A DNA stretch of 64,000 nucleotides from ATX-6F1 sp943369485 (GTDB lineage: Bacteria; Cyanobacteriota; Cyanobacteriia; PCC-6307; Cyanobiaceae), in contig CALRNH020000004.1 in assembly GCA_943369485.1 (NCBI GenBank), positions 130,027-194,026 on the forward strand, given 5' to 3'. A program made the position numbers and the translations under genes. The notes under the pieces were generated by a model. The model did not search any database. It saw only the letters and a list, made by a program, of their open reading frames with translations, and was not told where the DNA came from. Shown in pieces: positions 16,911 through 24,711 of this stretch; position 1 is the first letter of the stretch; every line of letters begins with the position of its first letter.

Positions 16911-18676
16911 GCGCCTATGGAGGCAAGAACCTCCAGGACGGCGCCCTGGGGCGCTTCCTGGCCGATGTGAAAGAGGGCCGTTTTGGTGCTGAGCCAGTTG
17001 CCTTATTGATCGAAGACCTGGACCGCTTCAGCCGTGCCATGCCGCTGGCGGTGTTGCCGGTGTTGGTCGATGACGTGCTGAACGCTGGCGTGACCGTCTC
17101 GGTGATGGCCAAGGGCCGCGACATAAGTCGTGAGTCAATAAAGGCCAACGGGATGGAACTCCATGAGCTGCTCTTCTGGCTCAGCTCCAGCCATGAGTTC
17201 TCCCAGCGCCTGAGCAGACGTATCAGCCATGTCCACCAGGCGAAGCGCGACCGGATCCGCGAGGGCCGCCCCGTCACCCCCAGCAGTGCCCCAGCGTGGA
17301 TTGCCCTGGACGCCAAGGGTCAGTGGGTGCTCAACGACTATGCCGCTGTGATCCGAAGGGTCGCTGATCTGGCTCTGGCGGGCCACGGGCTCCACAGCAT
17401 CGCCACCGCCCTCAACTCCGAAGGAATCCCCAGCCCTGGCCAGTACCGGCGCGGCCAATGGGCCACCAGCACCACCCGCCCGAAGGGGAGGCCCTACAAG
17501 CCGGTGGCATGGTCAGGAGGCAGCGTCGGCCAAGTGTTGACCTCACCGGCATTGATTGGTGATCGGCAGATCGTCACCCCAGGCCATAAGGCTCGAATCC
17601 GCGACTGGCAAGAGAGGTGCGCCCTGCTGAGGCGTCAGGGAGTCCCCCAGGCCGAGCTGCCCAAACACCCTGCCCGCACCCATGAGCCACCTCAACGGGG
17701 CTACTACCCCGCACTGGTGAGTGAATCAGAGCAGGCCGCCATCTTGGTGGCATTGGAGCGCCGGAAGCCAAAGGCTATGGGTCAGGTCTCACAACTCCGG
17801 TGGATAGGAGCAGGGCTTTCGTTCTGCTCCTGTGGTGAGCCCGTCGGGGCCACTTGCTCTGTGCGCCCTGCTGGTGCCGTCTACTACCTGAGGTGTCGGG
17901 GCCGGGTGAACGGGACTGGATGCCGACAGCCTGGGGTGCGGTTGCTCGAAGCCCAGGCCGCTCTGCTGACCCGGCTCAGTGCTGAATCATTCCTGGCCCT
18001 GGTGGATGAACGGAAGGGGGGCGCGAATTTGGCCCAGGCGCTCCAGCAGCAACTCCAGGCAGAGGGTGCGGTGGCAAAGATCGAGGCAGCACTGGCCGCA
18101 GGTGAATCGCTCATGGCCGTGGAGACGGAGGTTGCGGGTCTGGCTGTGCTGACCCGGCGGCAGGTGGGCCTGGAGAGTCAGCTAACGGAAGCACGACGTG
18201 AACTGGTGACAGCGAGAGCAACGGTCCTGGCCCAGCAGGCAGGCCGAGGGGAAATTGCGGCCGAAGCTCAGCAGCAGATCAAGGTTCTTCTACAGACCTT
18301 CGCCAATGGCGCCGATGAAGTTGAAGATCGACGCGCAGTGCATAGGCATCTGGAGCGGTTGGGGGTGCGGGTCTATGTAAATGGGGCGGATCGCTTGCTT
18401 GGCATACAGATCGGCGACGGCAACACAAGCTGGCAGCCGCTGCATGGCGAACTGCCCATGAATGTCCTGAAGAAGGGGCTAACCCAGGTTTTCTATTTGC
18501 CCGCAACGCCAGTGGAAGCCCAGCAGGAAGAAGCGGCAGTGATAGCTGATGGCCCTATTGAGATAACTCCAACCCATCTGGTAGCGCCTGCGGAAGGCTG
18601 GGGTGGTATTGAAGCAGGTACCTATCCCGTGGAAGAGGACGGGAGTATCAATCTTCGGCGACGTGGAACTAAATAG
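16727..18676 (+). CDS. large serine recombinase (site-specific integrase/excisionase)
   Basis: A protein of up to 649 residues that cuts and rejoins DNA through a Ser-phosphodiester. The resolvase domain has YSRVSSTDQ with nucleophile Ser22 and LIEDLDRFSRA with catalytic Arg. A recombinase domain follows (PSSAPAWIALDAKGQWVLND, ALNSEGIPSPG, SPALIGDRQIV). Next come a zinc ribbon (FCSCGEPVG and RCRGRVNGTGC) and a coiled-coil stretch near 430-520. ATG 16727 lies two bases inside the attL crossover. GTG 16763 would place the nucleophile at Ser10, as in compact serine integrases, and may be the true start. It overlaps the out-of-frame tail of the truncated sigma gene, so in the integrated state the sigma promoter probably transcribes it. 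Confidence 0.92.
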   Translation: MGYSIIANQFFPVLAVPYSRVSSTDQAAGHGLDRQAADPASYCQQRGWSLYDGPGYSDAGVSAYGGKNLQDGALGRFLADVKEGRFGAEPVALLIEDLDRFSRAMPLAVLPVLVDDVLNAGVTVSVMAKGRDISRESIKANGMELHELLFWLSSSHEFSQRLSRRISHVHQAKRDRIREGRPVTPSSAPAWIALDAKGQWVLNDYAAVIRRVADLALAGHGLHSIATALNSEGIPSPGQYRRGQWATSTTRPKGRPYKPVAWSGGSVGQVLTSPALIGDRQIVTPGHKARIRDWQERCALLRRQGVPQAELPKHPARTHEPPQRGYYPALVSESEQAAILVALERRKPKAMGQVSQLRWIGAGLSFCSCGEPVGATCSVRPAGAVYYLRCRGRVNGTGCRQPGVRLLEAQAALLTRLSAESFLALVDERKGGANLAQALQQQLQAEGAVAKIEAALAAGESLMAVETEVAGLAVLTRRQVGLESQLTEARRELVTARATVLAQQAGRGEIAAEAQQQIKVLLQTFANGADEVEDRRAVHRHLERLGVRVYVNGADRLLGIQIGDGNTSWQPLHGELPMNVLKKGLTQVFYLPATPVEAQQEEAAVIADGPIEITPTHLVAPAEGWGGIEAGTYPVEEDGSINLRRRGTK

Positions 18677-18732
18677 TTAGACGGCACTTTTGTCGACCGT
18701 CCCCAAGCTATTGACCAAAGCCAAGACCTGTG

Positions 18733-18764
18733 GCATGGTTGTATTAAAATAAATTATACCATGC
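18733..18764. promoter_or_regulatory. inverted repeat over the start of the first secreted-protein gene
   Basis: GCATGGT at 18733-18739 and ACCATGC at 18758-18764 flank an A+T-rich spacer of 18 bases that may hold a -10 box (TTATAC). The right arm contains the ATG at 18761, so a hairpin or a bound regulator would cover the translation start. Candidate operator only. Confidence 0.3.
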
Positions 18765-19252
18765 GATCGTTTTTTGCTGCTGTCGTATTCGTAGCTGGAT
18801 CTCTTATATGTACAGCAGCAAAGGCCGATCAAGAGGTCCTGATTCAATGCATCAACAAATACAAGGGCGTTGGATTGTCTGCGGACCTTGCTTACAGCGA
18901 GTGCAAGAAGAATACATTAGGCGAATGCATCAAAGGCCTTGCAGGCAAGAACTTTGTTGCCAGATCCACAGAAAAGAAGCCCGAGGGATACCTGATTGAC
19001 CTTGGAAACAGTGACTCACGTTGGCTTGAGGGTGGTGCATGGAAAGAGCTTGGCTGCACCCCTTATGGAGACGGACCGAAGAGGAGGCAACAAAACATGA
19101 CGTCTTGGGGCTTTGACTCTGTGAATACCTGGTTCAGACAGGGAATCTGTAGTAGCGAAACAGTCCAGTTAAAACAGCCCTATGCGATTGAAGAAGCAAA
19201 GACACTTTGTGAGATCCAGGAGCTTGGAGGCAATAAAAAGGAAAGCAAGTAA
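18761..19252 (+). CDS. exported Cys-containing protein, element cargo
   Basis: A 163-residue protein with a clear signal peptide (MRSFFAAVVFVAGSLICTAA, cleavage likely after AKA). The mature part has seven cysteines scattered as CINK, ECKK, GECIK, GCTPYG, GICSS and LCEI, consistent with disulfide bonding outside the cytoplasm. No family was recognised. Codon use and base composition are much richer in A+T than the host genes, which supports acquisition by transfer. It lies 84 bp downstream of the recombinase gene and is followed by a second exported protein 70 bp later on the same strand. Confidence 0.6.
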   Translation: MRSFFAAVVFVAGSLICTAAKADQEVLIQCINKYKGVGLSADLAYSECKKNTLGECIKGLAGKNFVARSTEKKPEGYLIDLGNSDSRWLEGGAWKELGCTPYGDGPKRRQQNMTSWGFDSVNTWFRQGICSSETVQLKQPYAIEEAKTLCEIQELGGNKKESK

Positions 19253-19322
19253 GTTTTAGGCTAAGTTCGTGCCCCATGGAAGAATGCCAAGCCAAGACCC
19301 GAAAGCGAGCACAGTAATACTC

Positions 19323-19823
19323 ATGGCAGTCAGGCTATCTGTTATTGGCTTGATTGCGTATTCTCAGGCCGGCTTGGCTCAGACATTCAAAGAGCCTTCA
19401 GCGCCTGACTGGCAGAGTCAATTCTTCTCTTACATTAATGGCAAATATAAGTTGTATCTTGGCGAAGATCGAAGCTCTTGCGCCTATGACATTGATCCCG
19501 GCGACATACATTCAGAGGGGAACACTAGATTTGTAACCGCTAGAGTTGGTCGTGGCACCGGAACTATGTGTCGAGGTGTCCTTGAGTTTGCTTTCTTTCA
19601 GGCAGATTGCCAGACAAGGAAGTTTTATCGGATTATCCGAGAGGCAGAGGGAGACGAGCGTCTACGAGGCTGGAATCGCTATGAAACAGATTTGACTGAC
19701 GGATCAAAATATTCTTCAAGCGGTACCTTTTCTCAGATAACTAGACAGCAATTGGCCGACATGGTTTGCAATCTTCCTGTTAAGAGGACTGGTAGTTCAG
19801 GTCTCTACCAAAGAAAGCAGTGA
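19323..19823 (+). CDS. second exported protein, element cargo
   Basis: From ATG 19323 this is 166 residues with a signal peptide (MAVRLSVIGLIAYSQAGLAQ). The mature part contains YINGKYKLYLGEDRSSCAYD, then TGTMCRGVLEF, QADCQTRKFYRI and a C-terminal Cys. A longer in-frame GTG start at 19269 would add 18 residues before the signal sequence and is less likely. No family was recognised. The composition is A+T-rich like its neighbour at 18761. The final TGA overlaps the GTG of the next gene, indicating coupled translation with the coiled-coil protein. Confidence 0.55.
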   Translation: MAVRLSVIGLIAYSQAGLAQTFKEPSAPDWQSQFFSYINGKYKLYLGEDRSSCAYDIDPGDIHSEGNTRFVTARVGRGTGTMCRGVLEFAFFQADCQTRKFYRIIREAEGDERLRGWNRYETDLTDGSKYSSSGTFSQITRQQLADMVCNLPVKRTGSSGLYQRKQ

Positions 19824-20332
19824 TCCCTTTCGCCAATGATGCCGAAATGATCCGAGCCTCAGAACAGAACAGAGATCTCCTTGGCTGGAGCACATTCTTA
19901 GAGGAGCTGGAGGCACAAGCTGCCATTGATCGTGCCAATGATCCAGCGGGGATGGCCACCCTAGAAGCACAGTGGGCAGCCGATGCAGAGGCCACAAGGG
20001 ACACGCATGACAAGCGGAATGAAGAGAGTGAGAAACGCATCCGAGAACTGGGAAGACTTCGGGTTGCAGGATTCAGGGCCAGGAAGAGGGCCAAAGAGAA
20101 CGCAATGCAGAAGCGTCAACAATTGGAGTCTCTTGTTGAATCGTGGAAGAGGTTGTCATATCAAAAGCAGAAAGAATCGGTAGATGTGTTTCATTTGCTC
20201 CTAGAAAGCATGACCGAGGAGATAAAGAGATTGGAAGAAGAAAGCGTCTTAGTGAGATGGCGGCCCCGCCGTTCTGAGCGGCCTGTGTATGAGCGTCCTG
20301 TACCTGTAATTAGAAGGATGCTGGTGAGCTAA
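19820..20332 (+). CDS. coiled-coil protein, element cargo
   Basis: A 170-residue protein starting at a GTG that overlaps the preceding stop codon. Residues 25-135 are almost entirely charged helix, for example DTHDKRNEESEKRIRELGR and MTEEIKRLEEES, typical of a coiled coil. The tail has a short RP-rich repeat (RRSERPVYERPVPVIRR). There is no signal peptide, so it is probably cytoplasmic, and no catalytic motif is visible. Coupling to the two exported proteins suggests one module at 18.7-20.3 kb. Function unknown. Confidence 0.5.
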   Translation: MIPFANDAEMIRASEQNRDLLGWSTFLEELEAQAAIDRANDPAGMATLEAQWAADAEATRDTHDKRNEESEKRIRELGRLRVAGFRARKRAKENAMQKRQQLESLVESWKRLSYQKQKESVDVFHLLLESMTEEIKRLEEESVLVRWRPRRSERPVYERPVPVIRRMLVS

Positions 20333-20919
20333 CGCGTTTGCCTCTGGGCTGCGGCTTGTTGGCTTTTTTGGGGTGCTAATTGGTGAGGGGAAGTACTTAC
20401 ACCGGCGCGGGCAAGCTTCCCCCTACCGGGCCATTGATGCTCTGGCCCAGAGATTAAAAGTTCCGCACAGAATCAGCTTGGTTTCAAGTGCAAGGGCTGA
20501 TGGTTGAGCAGATACTATCAACAACAGTAATCGCTGAACGCTGCCAACCATCAAGCGTTGGCAATAGTTGCCATTTGGCAAGAAGGATTGCCTGCCATGA
20601 TGGGGCGTATGGTAGTAAAAAAATTATAAATAAGTGGCAATGATTGCCAGCCCGTCAGGAGTCGGGCTCTGATGGACCGTTGCCTACGTCAGGCAGCGCA
20701 GATCGCGCATGGGTCATGCATGACGGCATGGGCAATCAGATGGCCTCGGCCTGGTGTTGTGATTCTTAATAAACTTGAGAGCCATTGCAGCGCAGCCGTT
20801 CTTAGGCACTGTCGCCGGCCATGCCTGCTCTTGTAACGAAACCCGACGTTACTGTTGAAGCAAGCAACAGGACCTCCTGGTTCGTGTTGCTCCTTCAGTC
20901 CATCAAACCCATAAACACC
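20333..20919. other. 587-bp non-coding control region rich in palindromes
   Basis: No convincing gene lies here. It contains a cluster of TGGCAA/TTGCCA half-sites (20542-20649), an A+T-rich segment at 20611-20634, a hairpin at 20649-20668 (AGCCCG, 8-base loop, CGGGCT) and another at 20833-20852 (GTAACG, loop, CGTTAC). It probably holds the promoter and operators for the 20.9-23.4 kb gene run. A role in replication is possible. Confidence 0.45.
20542..20649. repeat. cluster of TGGCAA/TTGCCA palindromes
   Basis: TGCCAA at 20542 and TTGGCA at 20558 form one inverted repeat. TGGCAATAGTTGCCA (20559-20573) is a second. A third pairs TGGCAA with TTGCC at 20576-20592. TGGCAATGATTGCCA (20635-20649) is a perfect 7-bp dyad around one base. 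The last two flank an A+T-rich stretch with TTATAA. This looks like an operator array for a dimeric regulator. Confidence 0.5.
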
Positions 20920-21183
20920 ATGAAATTTCTCAACCAAGTCACCAGCAGCAGCCCCAACGTTTTTTCTCATTGGTCCGATCAGCGCATTGATGCCGAGATC
21001 CGATCAGCCGAGGCAAGGCTGATTGACCTTGAAGCCCTTGAGGCCCAAGAGGCTCAGACACCAGGCACCGATCCCAAGCGACTAGACGAAGCAATCCGTC
21101 ACCTTGAAAGGTGCATCCGCCTACTTGAGCAGGAGGAGTGCGCAAGGGAGCACAAGGGAGAGAAAACGGCTGCCACGTCTTGA
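20920..21183 (+). CDS. small helical protein, unknown function
   Basis: An 87-residue protein from ATG 20920 (MKFLNQVTSSSPN), with a charged helical middle (DQRIDAEIRSAEARLIDLEA) and a second helix (LDEAIRHLERCIRLLEQEE). The frame is open further upstream to 20821 but that part carries a hairpin and looks regulatory. It precedes ardC by 73 bp on the same strand. It has no recognised family. Size and position make it one of several candidates for a recombination directionality factor, which is speculation. Confidence 0.45.
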   Translation: MKFLNQVTSSSPNVFSHWSDQRIDAEIRSAEARLIDLEALEAQEAQTPGTDPKRLDEAIRHLERCIRLLEQEECAREHKGEKTAATS

Positions 21184-21256
21184 GGTTTCTGCCCCTCAGT
21201 TGACCGACCGGCTGGCCTCTGGCTGGCCGGATTTACTACTTCGCATTTTGTCACCC

Positions 21257-22231
21257 ATGACCGCAACAACAACCAAGCCCAAAGCCCGGAAGGGCCGGAA
21301 TACCTACGAAGGACCCGCGCCAGAGGAACGCCTGGTCTCTGACCTTGTGGCCCTGATGGAGCAGGGCACAGCCCCATGGAGGAAAGAATGGCAGGGCCAT
21401 CAGGGTGAGCACCGCAACCTGCTCACCGGCAACGTCTACCGGGGGTCCAATCCCCTGCTACTGGAGCTGGGCGCAATGCTCCGGGGCCACACCTTGCCTC
21501 TATGGCTGGGTGGGGCACAAGCAAAGGCTGAGGGCTGGTTTCCTCGCAAGGGTTGCACTGCTGCCCGGATCATCCGGCCACAGTTGAACAGCAGGGAGGA
21601 GGAGGCCCAGCAGCCTGACGGCACCACCACTACCGAACTTCGGAGCTGGGTTTCTTACAAGATAACAACGGTCTTCAACGTGGCTGATCTGGTGGGCGCC
21701 ACCGAAGAGACCGCCAGCACCTTGGCCGAGCGGATCGCTGTGGCACTTGGCCAGGCACCAGAGCCCAAGGCACCAGCGGTCCGCCTTGAGGCTGCTGAGG
21801 CTGCCCTGGAGGCTTGGCCTGTGCCCACCAGTTGGGGCGGCTCCCGAGCCTGCTACGTGCCAGCAGCAGATCAGATCCGCATGCCCTTGGCTGACGCCTT
21901 CGCCAGCCGTGAGGCCATGGCCGCCACCTGGGCTCATGAGCAGGTCCACAGCACCGGCCACGGCAGCCGCCTGGATCGCAAGATGGCCGGCACCTTCGGT
22001 AGCAAGTCCTATGCCAGGGAGGAGCTGGTAGCTGAGCTGGGCGCAGTGCTGGTCTGTCACCGTCTCCAGATCGTCTCCAACTTCGAGAACCATGCTGCCT
22101 ATCTCAGCGGCTGGGTCTCGATCCTCAAAGAAGAGCCCCGAGCCCTGTTCTCGGTGCTGAGCGATGCCCGCAAGGCTGCCGATCTGATCGCTCCTGAGGC
22201 ACCCGCACCGGAAGGGGAGGCGGGGGAATGA
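21257..22231 (+). CDS. ardC: ArdC-type antirestriction protein
   Basis: A 324-residue protein with the ArdC architecture. The N-terminal ssDNA-binding domain (LVSDLVALMEQGTAPWRKEW, NPLLLELGAM, KGCTAARIIRPQL, VFNVADLVG) is followed by a zinc-metallopeptidase-like domain with the HExxH motif in WAHEQVHSTGH. Its downstream glutamate is in YAREELVAELGAV. Known relatives protect incoming single-stranded plasmid DNA from restriction during conjugation. ATG 21257 (MTATTTKPKARKG) starts just before the conserved domain; the open frame upstream to 21104 is not needed. The stop overlaps the resolvase start in ATGA. Its presence suggests the element enters cells as single-stranded DNA. Confidence 0.88.
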   Translation: MTATTTKPKARKGRNTYEGPAPEERLVSDLVALMEQGTAPWRKEWQGHQGEHRNLLTGNVYRGSNPLLLELGAMLRGHTLPLWLGGAQAKAEGWFPRKGCTAARIIRPQLNSREEEAQQPDGTTTTELRSWVSYKITTVFNVADLVGATEETASTLAERIAVALGQAPEPKAPAVRLEAAEAALEAWPVPTSWGGSRACYVPAADQIRMPLADAFASREAMAATWAHEQVHSTGHGSRLDRKMAGTFGSKSYAREELVAELGAVLVCHRLQIVSNFENHAAYLSGWVSILKEEPRALFSVLSDARKAADLIAPEAPAPEGEAGE

Positions 22232-23016
22232 CGGCCACCCTTCCCGGCTCCCCTGCCGTAACAGGCAAGGGACCCCATCATTCCGTAACGCCACCGGAAC
22301 CACCTCTGGGGTCTGCCCGCCCTGCTGCCCTTCAGTTGGTGGCTTACTACCGGGTCAGTACCGACCGACAGGGCCAGAGTGGGCTTGGCCTCGATGCCCA
22401 GCGCCAAAGGATCCAGCAGCTTGCCGCTGCCCGTGGGGCTGTAGTGGCGGCCGAGTTCACCGAGATCGAATCGGGGAGGAAAAACCACCGCCCTGTGCTG
22501 GCCCAGGCCCTGGCCACCGCTCGACGGCTGGGGGCCGCAGTGGTGGTGGCCAAGCTCGACCGCCTGGCCCGTGATGCGGAATTCGTGTTGCGGCTCAGCA
22601 GGGAGGCGGAGTCAAACGGCCTGGCTGGGTTCCTGTTCTGTGACCTGCCGGAGATTGACGCCACCACCAGCGCTGGGCGGTTGATCCTCAGCGTGATGGC
22701 CAGCGTGGCTGAGTTCGAGAGTCGCAGGATCAGCGAACGCACCCGCGAGGCAATGCAACAAGCAAGAGGCCGAGGGGTGCGGTTCGGGTCTGCCATGCCG
22801 CAGGTGGCCAAGGCAAATGCTGCCCGCCGTCAGCAGGCCAGAGAAGCCGCCGAACGGCTGCGGGGGATCCTTGGCCCCTTGGCTGCCACCGGGGCCAGTC
22901 TGAGGGCCATGGCGGGGGCACTGGAGGCGGCTGGTGTGCCCACAGCATCAGGGGGTCTCTGTTGGTCGCCTGTGCAAGTGAGCAGGGCGGTCGTGCGGTT
23001 GGGGCTCAGCTCTTGA
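22228..23016 (+). CDS. small serine recombinase (resolvase/invertase family)
   Basis: A 262-residue serine recombinase. The catalytic domain has VAYYRVSTDRQGQSGLGLD with the nucleophile Ser and VVAKLDRLARDAEF with catalytic arginines. LSVMASVAEFESRRISERT forms the long E-helix, and the C-terminus has a helix-turn-helix-like end (LRAMAGALEAAGVPTASGG). It is distinct from the 649-residue recombinase at the element end, so the element has two serine recombinases. Resolving multimers of a replicating circle is a plausible role. The first 35 residues before the catalytic domain are Pro-rich and poorly conserved in appearance. It overlaps ardC by 4 bp. Confidence 0.88.
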   Translation: MTATLPGSPAVTGKGPHHSVTPPEPPLGSARPAALQLVAYYRVSTDRQGQSGLGLDAQRQRIQQLAAARGAVVAAEFTEIESGRKNHRPVLAQALATARRLGAAVVVAKLDRLARDAEFVLRLSREAESNGLAGFLFCDLPEIDATTSAGRLILSVMASVAEFESRRISERTREAMQQARGRGVRFGSAMPQVAKANAARRQQAREAAERLRGILGPLAATGASLRAMAGALEAAGVPTASGGLCWSPVQVSRAVVRLGLSS

Positions 23017-23066
23017 GCGCCTCAGCTCGATTGGCCAGAATTGCCCTGAAACGTGCCATTTCGTGG

Positions 23067-23360
23067 GTGGCCCTTACCGGTGCAGAGCGCCAGCGACTGA
23101 GGCGGGCCCGAATCAAGGCAGGGGAATCGCTTCCAACCTGCTCCAGCTGCGGCGCCAGGCTGCTGCCCGAAAACCGCGAGCGGGCAGATCGCAAGGAGGA
23201 CGGCCTCTGCTGGTCCTGCTGGCTGAAAACACCTGCTGGCTTGGCGGCTGAGAGGGAGCGAGGTGCGCGAGCGAGAGCCTCGAATCCTGATCGGGTCAAG
23301 GAACTCACCAGGGCAAGGGTTCGCAGGGCGAGAGACAAGGCCAGAAAGGGGGCGCCTTAG
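23067..23360 (+). CDS. small zinc-ribbon basic protein
   Basis: From GTG 23067 this is 97 residues. It has two CxxC pairs (CSSCG and CWSCW, about 28 residues apart), forming a treble-clef or ribbon, and a very basic Arg/Lys/Ala C-terminus (ARVRRARDKARKG). It looks like a nucleic-acid-binding accessory protein. The same frame is open upstream to 22962, inside the resolvase gene, so the start is uncertain. It follows the resolvase closely and is probably in its transcript. Confidence 0.5.
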   Translation: MALTGAERQRLRRARIKAGESLPTCSSCGARLLPENRERADRKEDGLCWSCWLKTPAGLAAERERGARARASNPDRVKELTRARVRRARDKARKGAP

Positions 23361-23464
23361 CATGACCAAAAATGAATTCTTGCAAGGATTGCAGGCATAA
23401 GAACTATTGCAACGGACAAGATTAATCAACCCGCCTGCCGCCTTCCAGCGCGATCAATCACAAG

Positions 23465-24322
23465 ATGCCAAATGCCGTTGGTAAAAGACTTTATTGCCCT
23501 CGTTGCAATAGCGACTTCTGGGCGCACTTAACGGTTTCGCCACGGGGTTTTTGGTGTTCTAAATGTCCAGCGAGATTTACAGCTAGAACTGATAGCGAAC
23601 AGGTCAACGTCATCTACCGAGTTGAAGGCGAACCAGCAGAGTCGGCCAATCACTATGATCTACTTGGGGTCAAGCCTGGAGCAGGCTTAAGTGAAATCAA
23701 AGCTGCGTATCGGCGGAAAGCTAATAAATGGCATCCAGACAAGAATGCCGGAAGCGCAGAGGCCGTAGAGCGATTCAGGGATATTACTGAAGCATATTCA
23801 GGCCTGATTGATGAAGAAAAGCGATCTGCATATGATTCGCTGAATCAAACATCTATTCCTAGAGATGATGCCGTGAAAGAAAAGCGATCTGCCTATGACT
23901 CCGTATATCAAACTGCAATCCCCAAAGACGATGCAAAGAATGATGCAGAAGTTAAGATAGAAATTGAGACAACACAAGCCTACGTCAATGAGATGATACA
24001 GATGGCCCTTCAGTTGAAATCGACAGGTTTAATATGGGCAGATGTAGTCAAAAAGATGGTTCTTGAGGGCTGTCCCTTTGAGCTTGCACGGCAAATTGCC
24101 TTGGGGCTTCGGCGGCAACGGCAGAAAGCAGCGAGAGACCAAGCCTCGGAGCTTGGCGTAAAGGCGGCTATCTCTATTGGCATCGGAATAGCCATATCGT
24201 TATTGACCGCAAACCTGTCAAGCGGAAGATTCATCCTTTTGTTTTACTTTCCTTATTTGTATGGCGTCATCAATGGTTGCCGAGCCCTTTATTATCAAGC
24301 AATTAGTTATGCCTCTGAGTAA
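23465..24322 (+). CDS. membrane-anchored J-domain protein with N-terminal zinc ribbon
   Basis: A 285-residue protein. Residues 11-34 carry CPRC and CSKC, a zinc ribbon. Residues 63-124 form a J domain (NHYDLLGVKPGAGLSEIKAA) with the HPD tripeptide at 90-92, needed to stimulate the ATPase of a DnaK partner. Residues 118-159 are a tandem duplication of 21 residues starting EKRSAYDS (nucleotides 23816-23941), which repeats the end of the J-domain helix IV region. The C-terminus has two hydrophobic segments (about 230-250 and 254-272), so it is membrane-bound. The composition is A+T-rich. Role in the element unknown; recruiting host Hsp70 to replication or to the membrane is an inference. Confidence 0.75.
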   Translation: MPNAVGKRLYCPRCNSDFWAHLTVSPRGFWCSKCPARFTARTDSEQVNVIYRVEGEPAESANHYDLLGVKPGAGLSEIKAAYRRKANKWHPDKNAGSAEAVERFRDITEAYSGLIDEEKRSAYDSLNQTSIPRDDAVKEKRSAYDSVYQTAIPKDDAKNDAEVKIEIETTQAYVNEMIQMALQLKSTGLIWADVVKKMVLEGCPFELARQIALGLRRQRQKAARDQASELGVKAAISIGIGIAISLLTANLSSGRFILLFYFPYLYGVINGCRALYYQAISYASE

Positions 24323-24430
24323 CGGTTCCCTAGGAACGACAAGAACACTGCATCCATTGCGTAGGTGATGTTTGCAAAATTGATACGCAATCCGCATGTC
24401 TCTTACCTCCACCAACCACCTCTGGCGGAT

Positions 24431-24531
24431 CAGGTAGGAGCAGGAGAGAGAGGGGATCAGCAGGGTTGATCCTGCTTGCCCAGCCCCTGCGGCGAGGACC
24501 TTCCTCCTACCTGCTGACCCAGCTTTTTTTT
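24431..24531 (+). ncRNA. structured RNA or complex terminator with alternative hairpins
   Basis: CAGGTAGGAG (24431-24440) pairs perfectly with CTCCTACCTG (24504-24513), closing a 63-base loop, and an 8-T run follows at 24524-24531. Inside, GGATCA (24454-24459) pairs with TGATCC (24467-24472), while AGCAGG (24459-24464) can instead pair with CCTGCT (24471-24476). These two inner stems exclude each other. It could terminate the J-domain transcript or be a small regulatory RNA next to the replication region. Confidence 0.45.
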
Positions 24532-24544
24532 ACTGGACGAACAA

Positions 24545-24705
24545 GGGTAACCAGGGGGTAACACTCAACCCCCTATCTGCTGGACCTGTTACCCCCGTTA
24601 CCCTCTAGTAAGTAACAGGGGTAACAGGTAATTCATCCTTCGAGTAAGGGGTAGGGGGTAACAGGGGTAACACCACTCACACACAGGGCCTGAGCTGTTA
24701 CCCCC
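24545..24705. repeat. eight GGGTAAC iteron-like repeats, candidate replication origin
   Basis: Copies on the + strand at 24545, 24554, 24618, 24654 and 24664. Inverted copies (GTTACCC) at 24588, 24597 and 24697. Several are extended to GGGGTAACA. The array ends 7 bp from the stop of the leftward primase-helicase gene. Repeats of this kind next to a replication protein are typical of iteron origins; an operator for the adjoining genes is the alternative. Confidence 0.6.
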
Positions 24706-24711
24706 TCTGAT

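Noticed and set aside
20689..20970. Leftward 93-codon open frame in the element control region.
   Set aside because: It crosses hairpins and the start of the 20920 gene and has no coding character.
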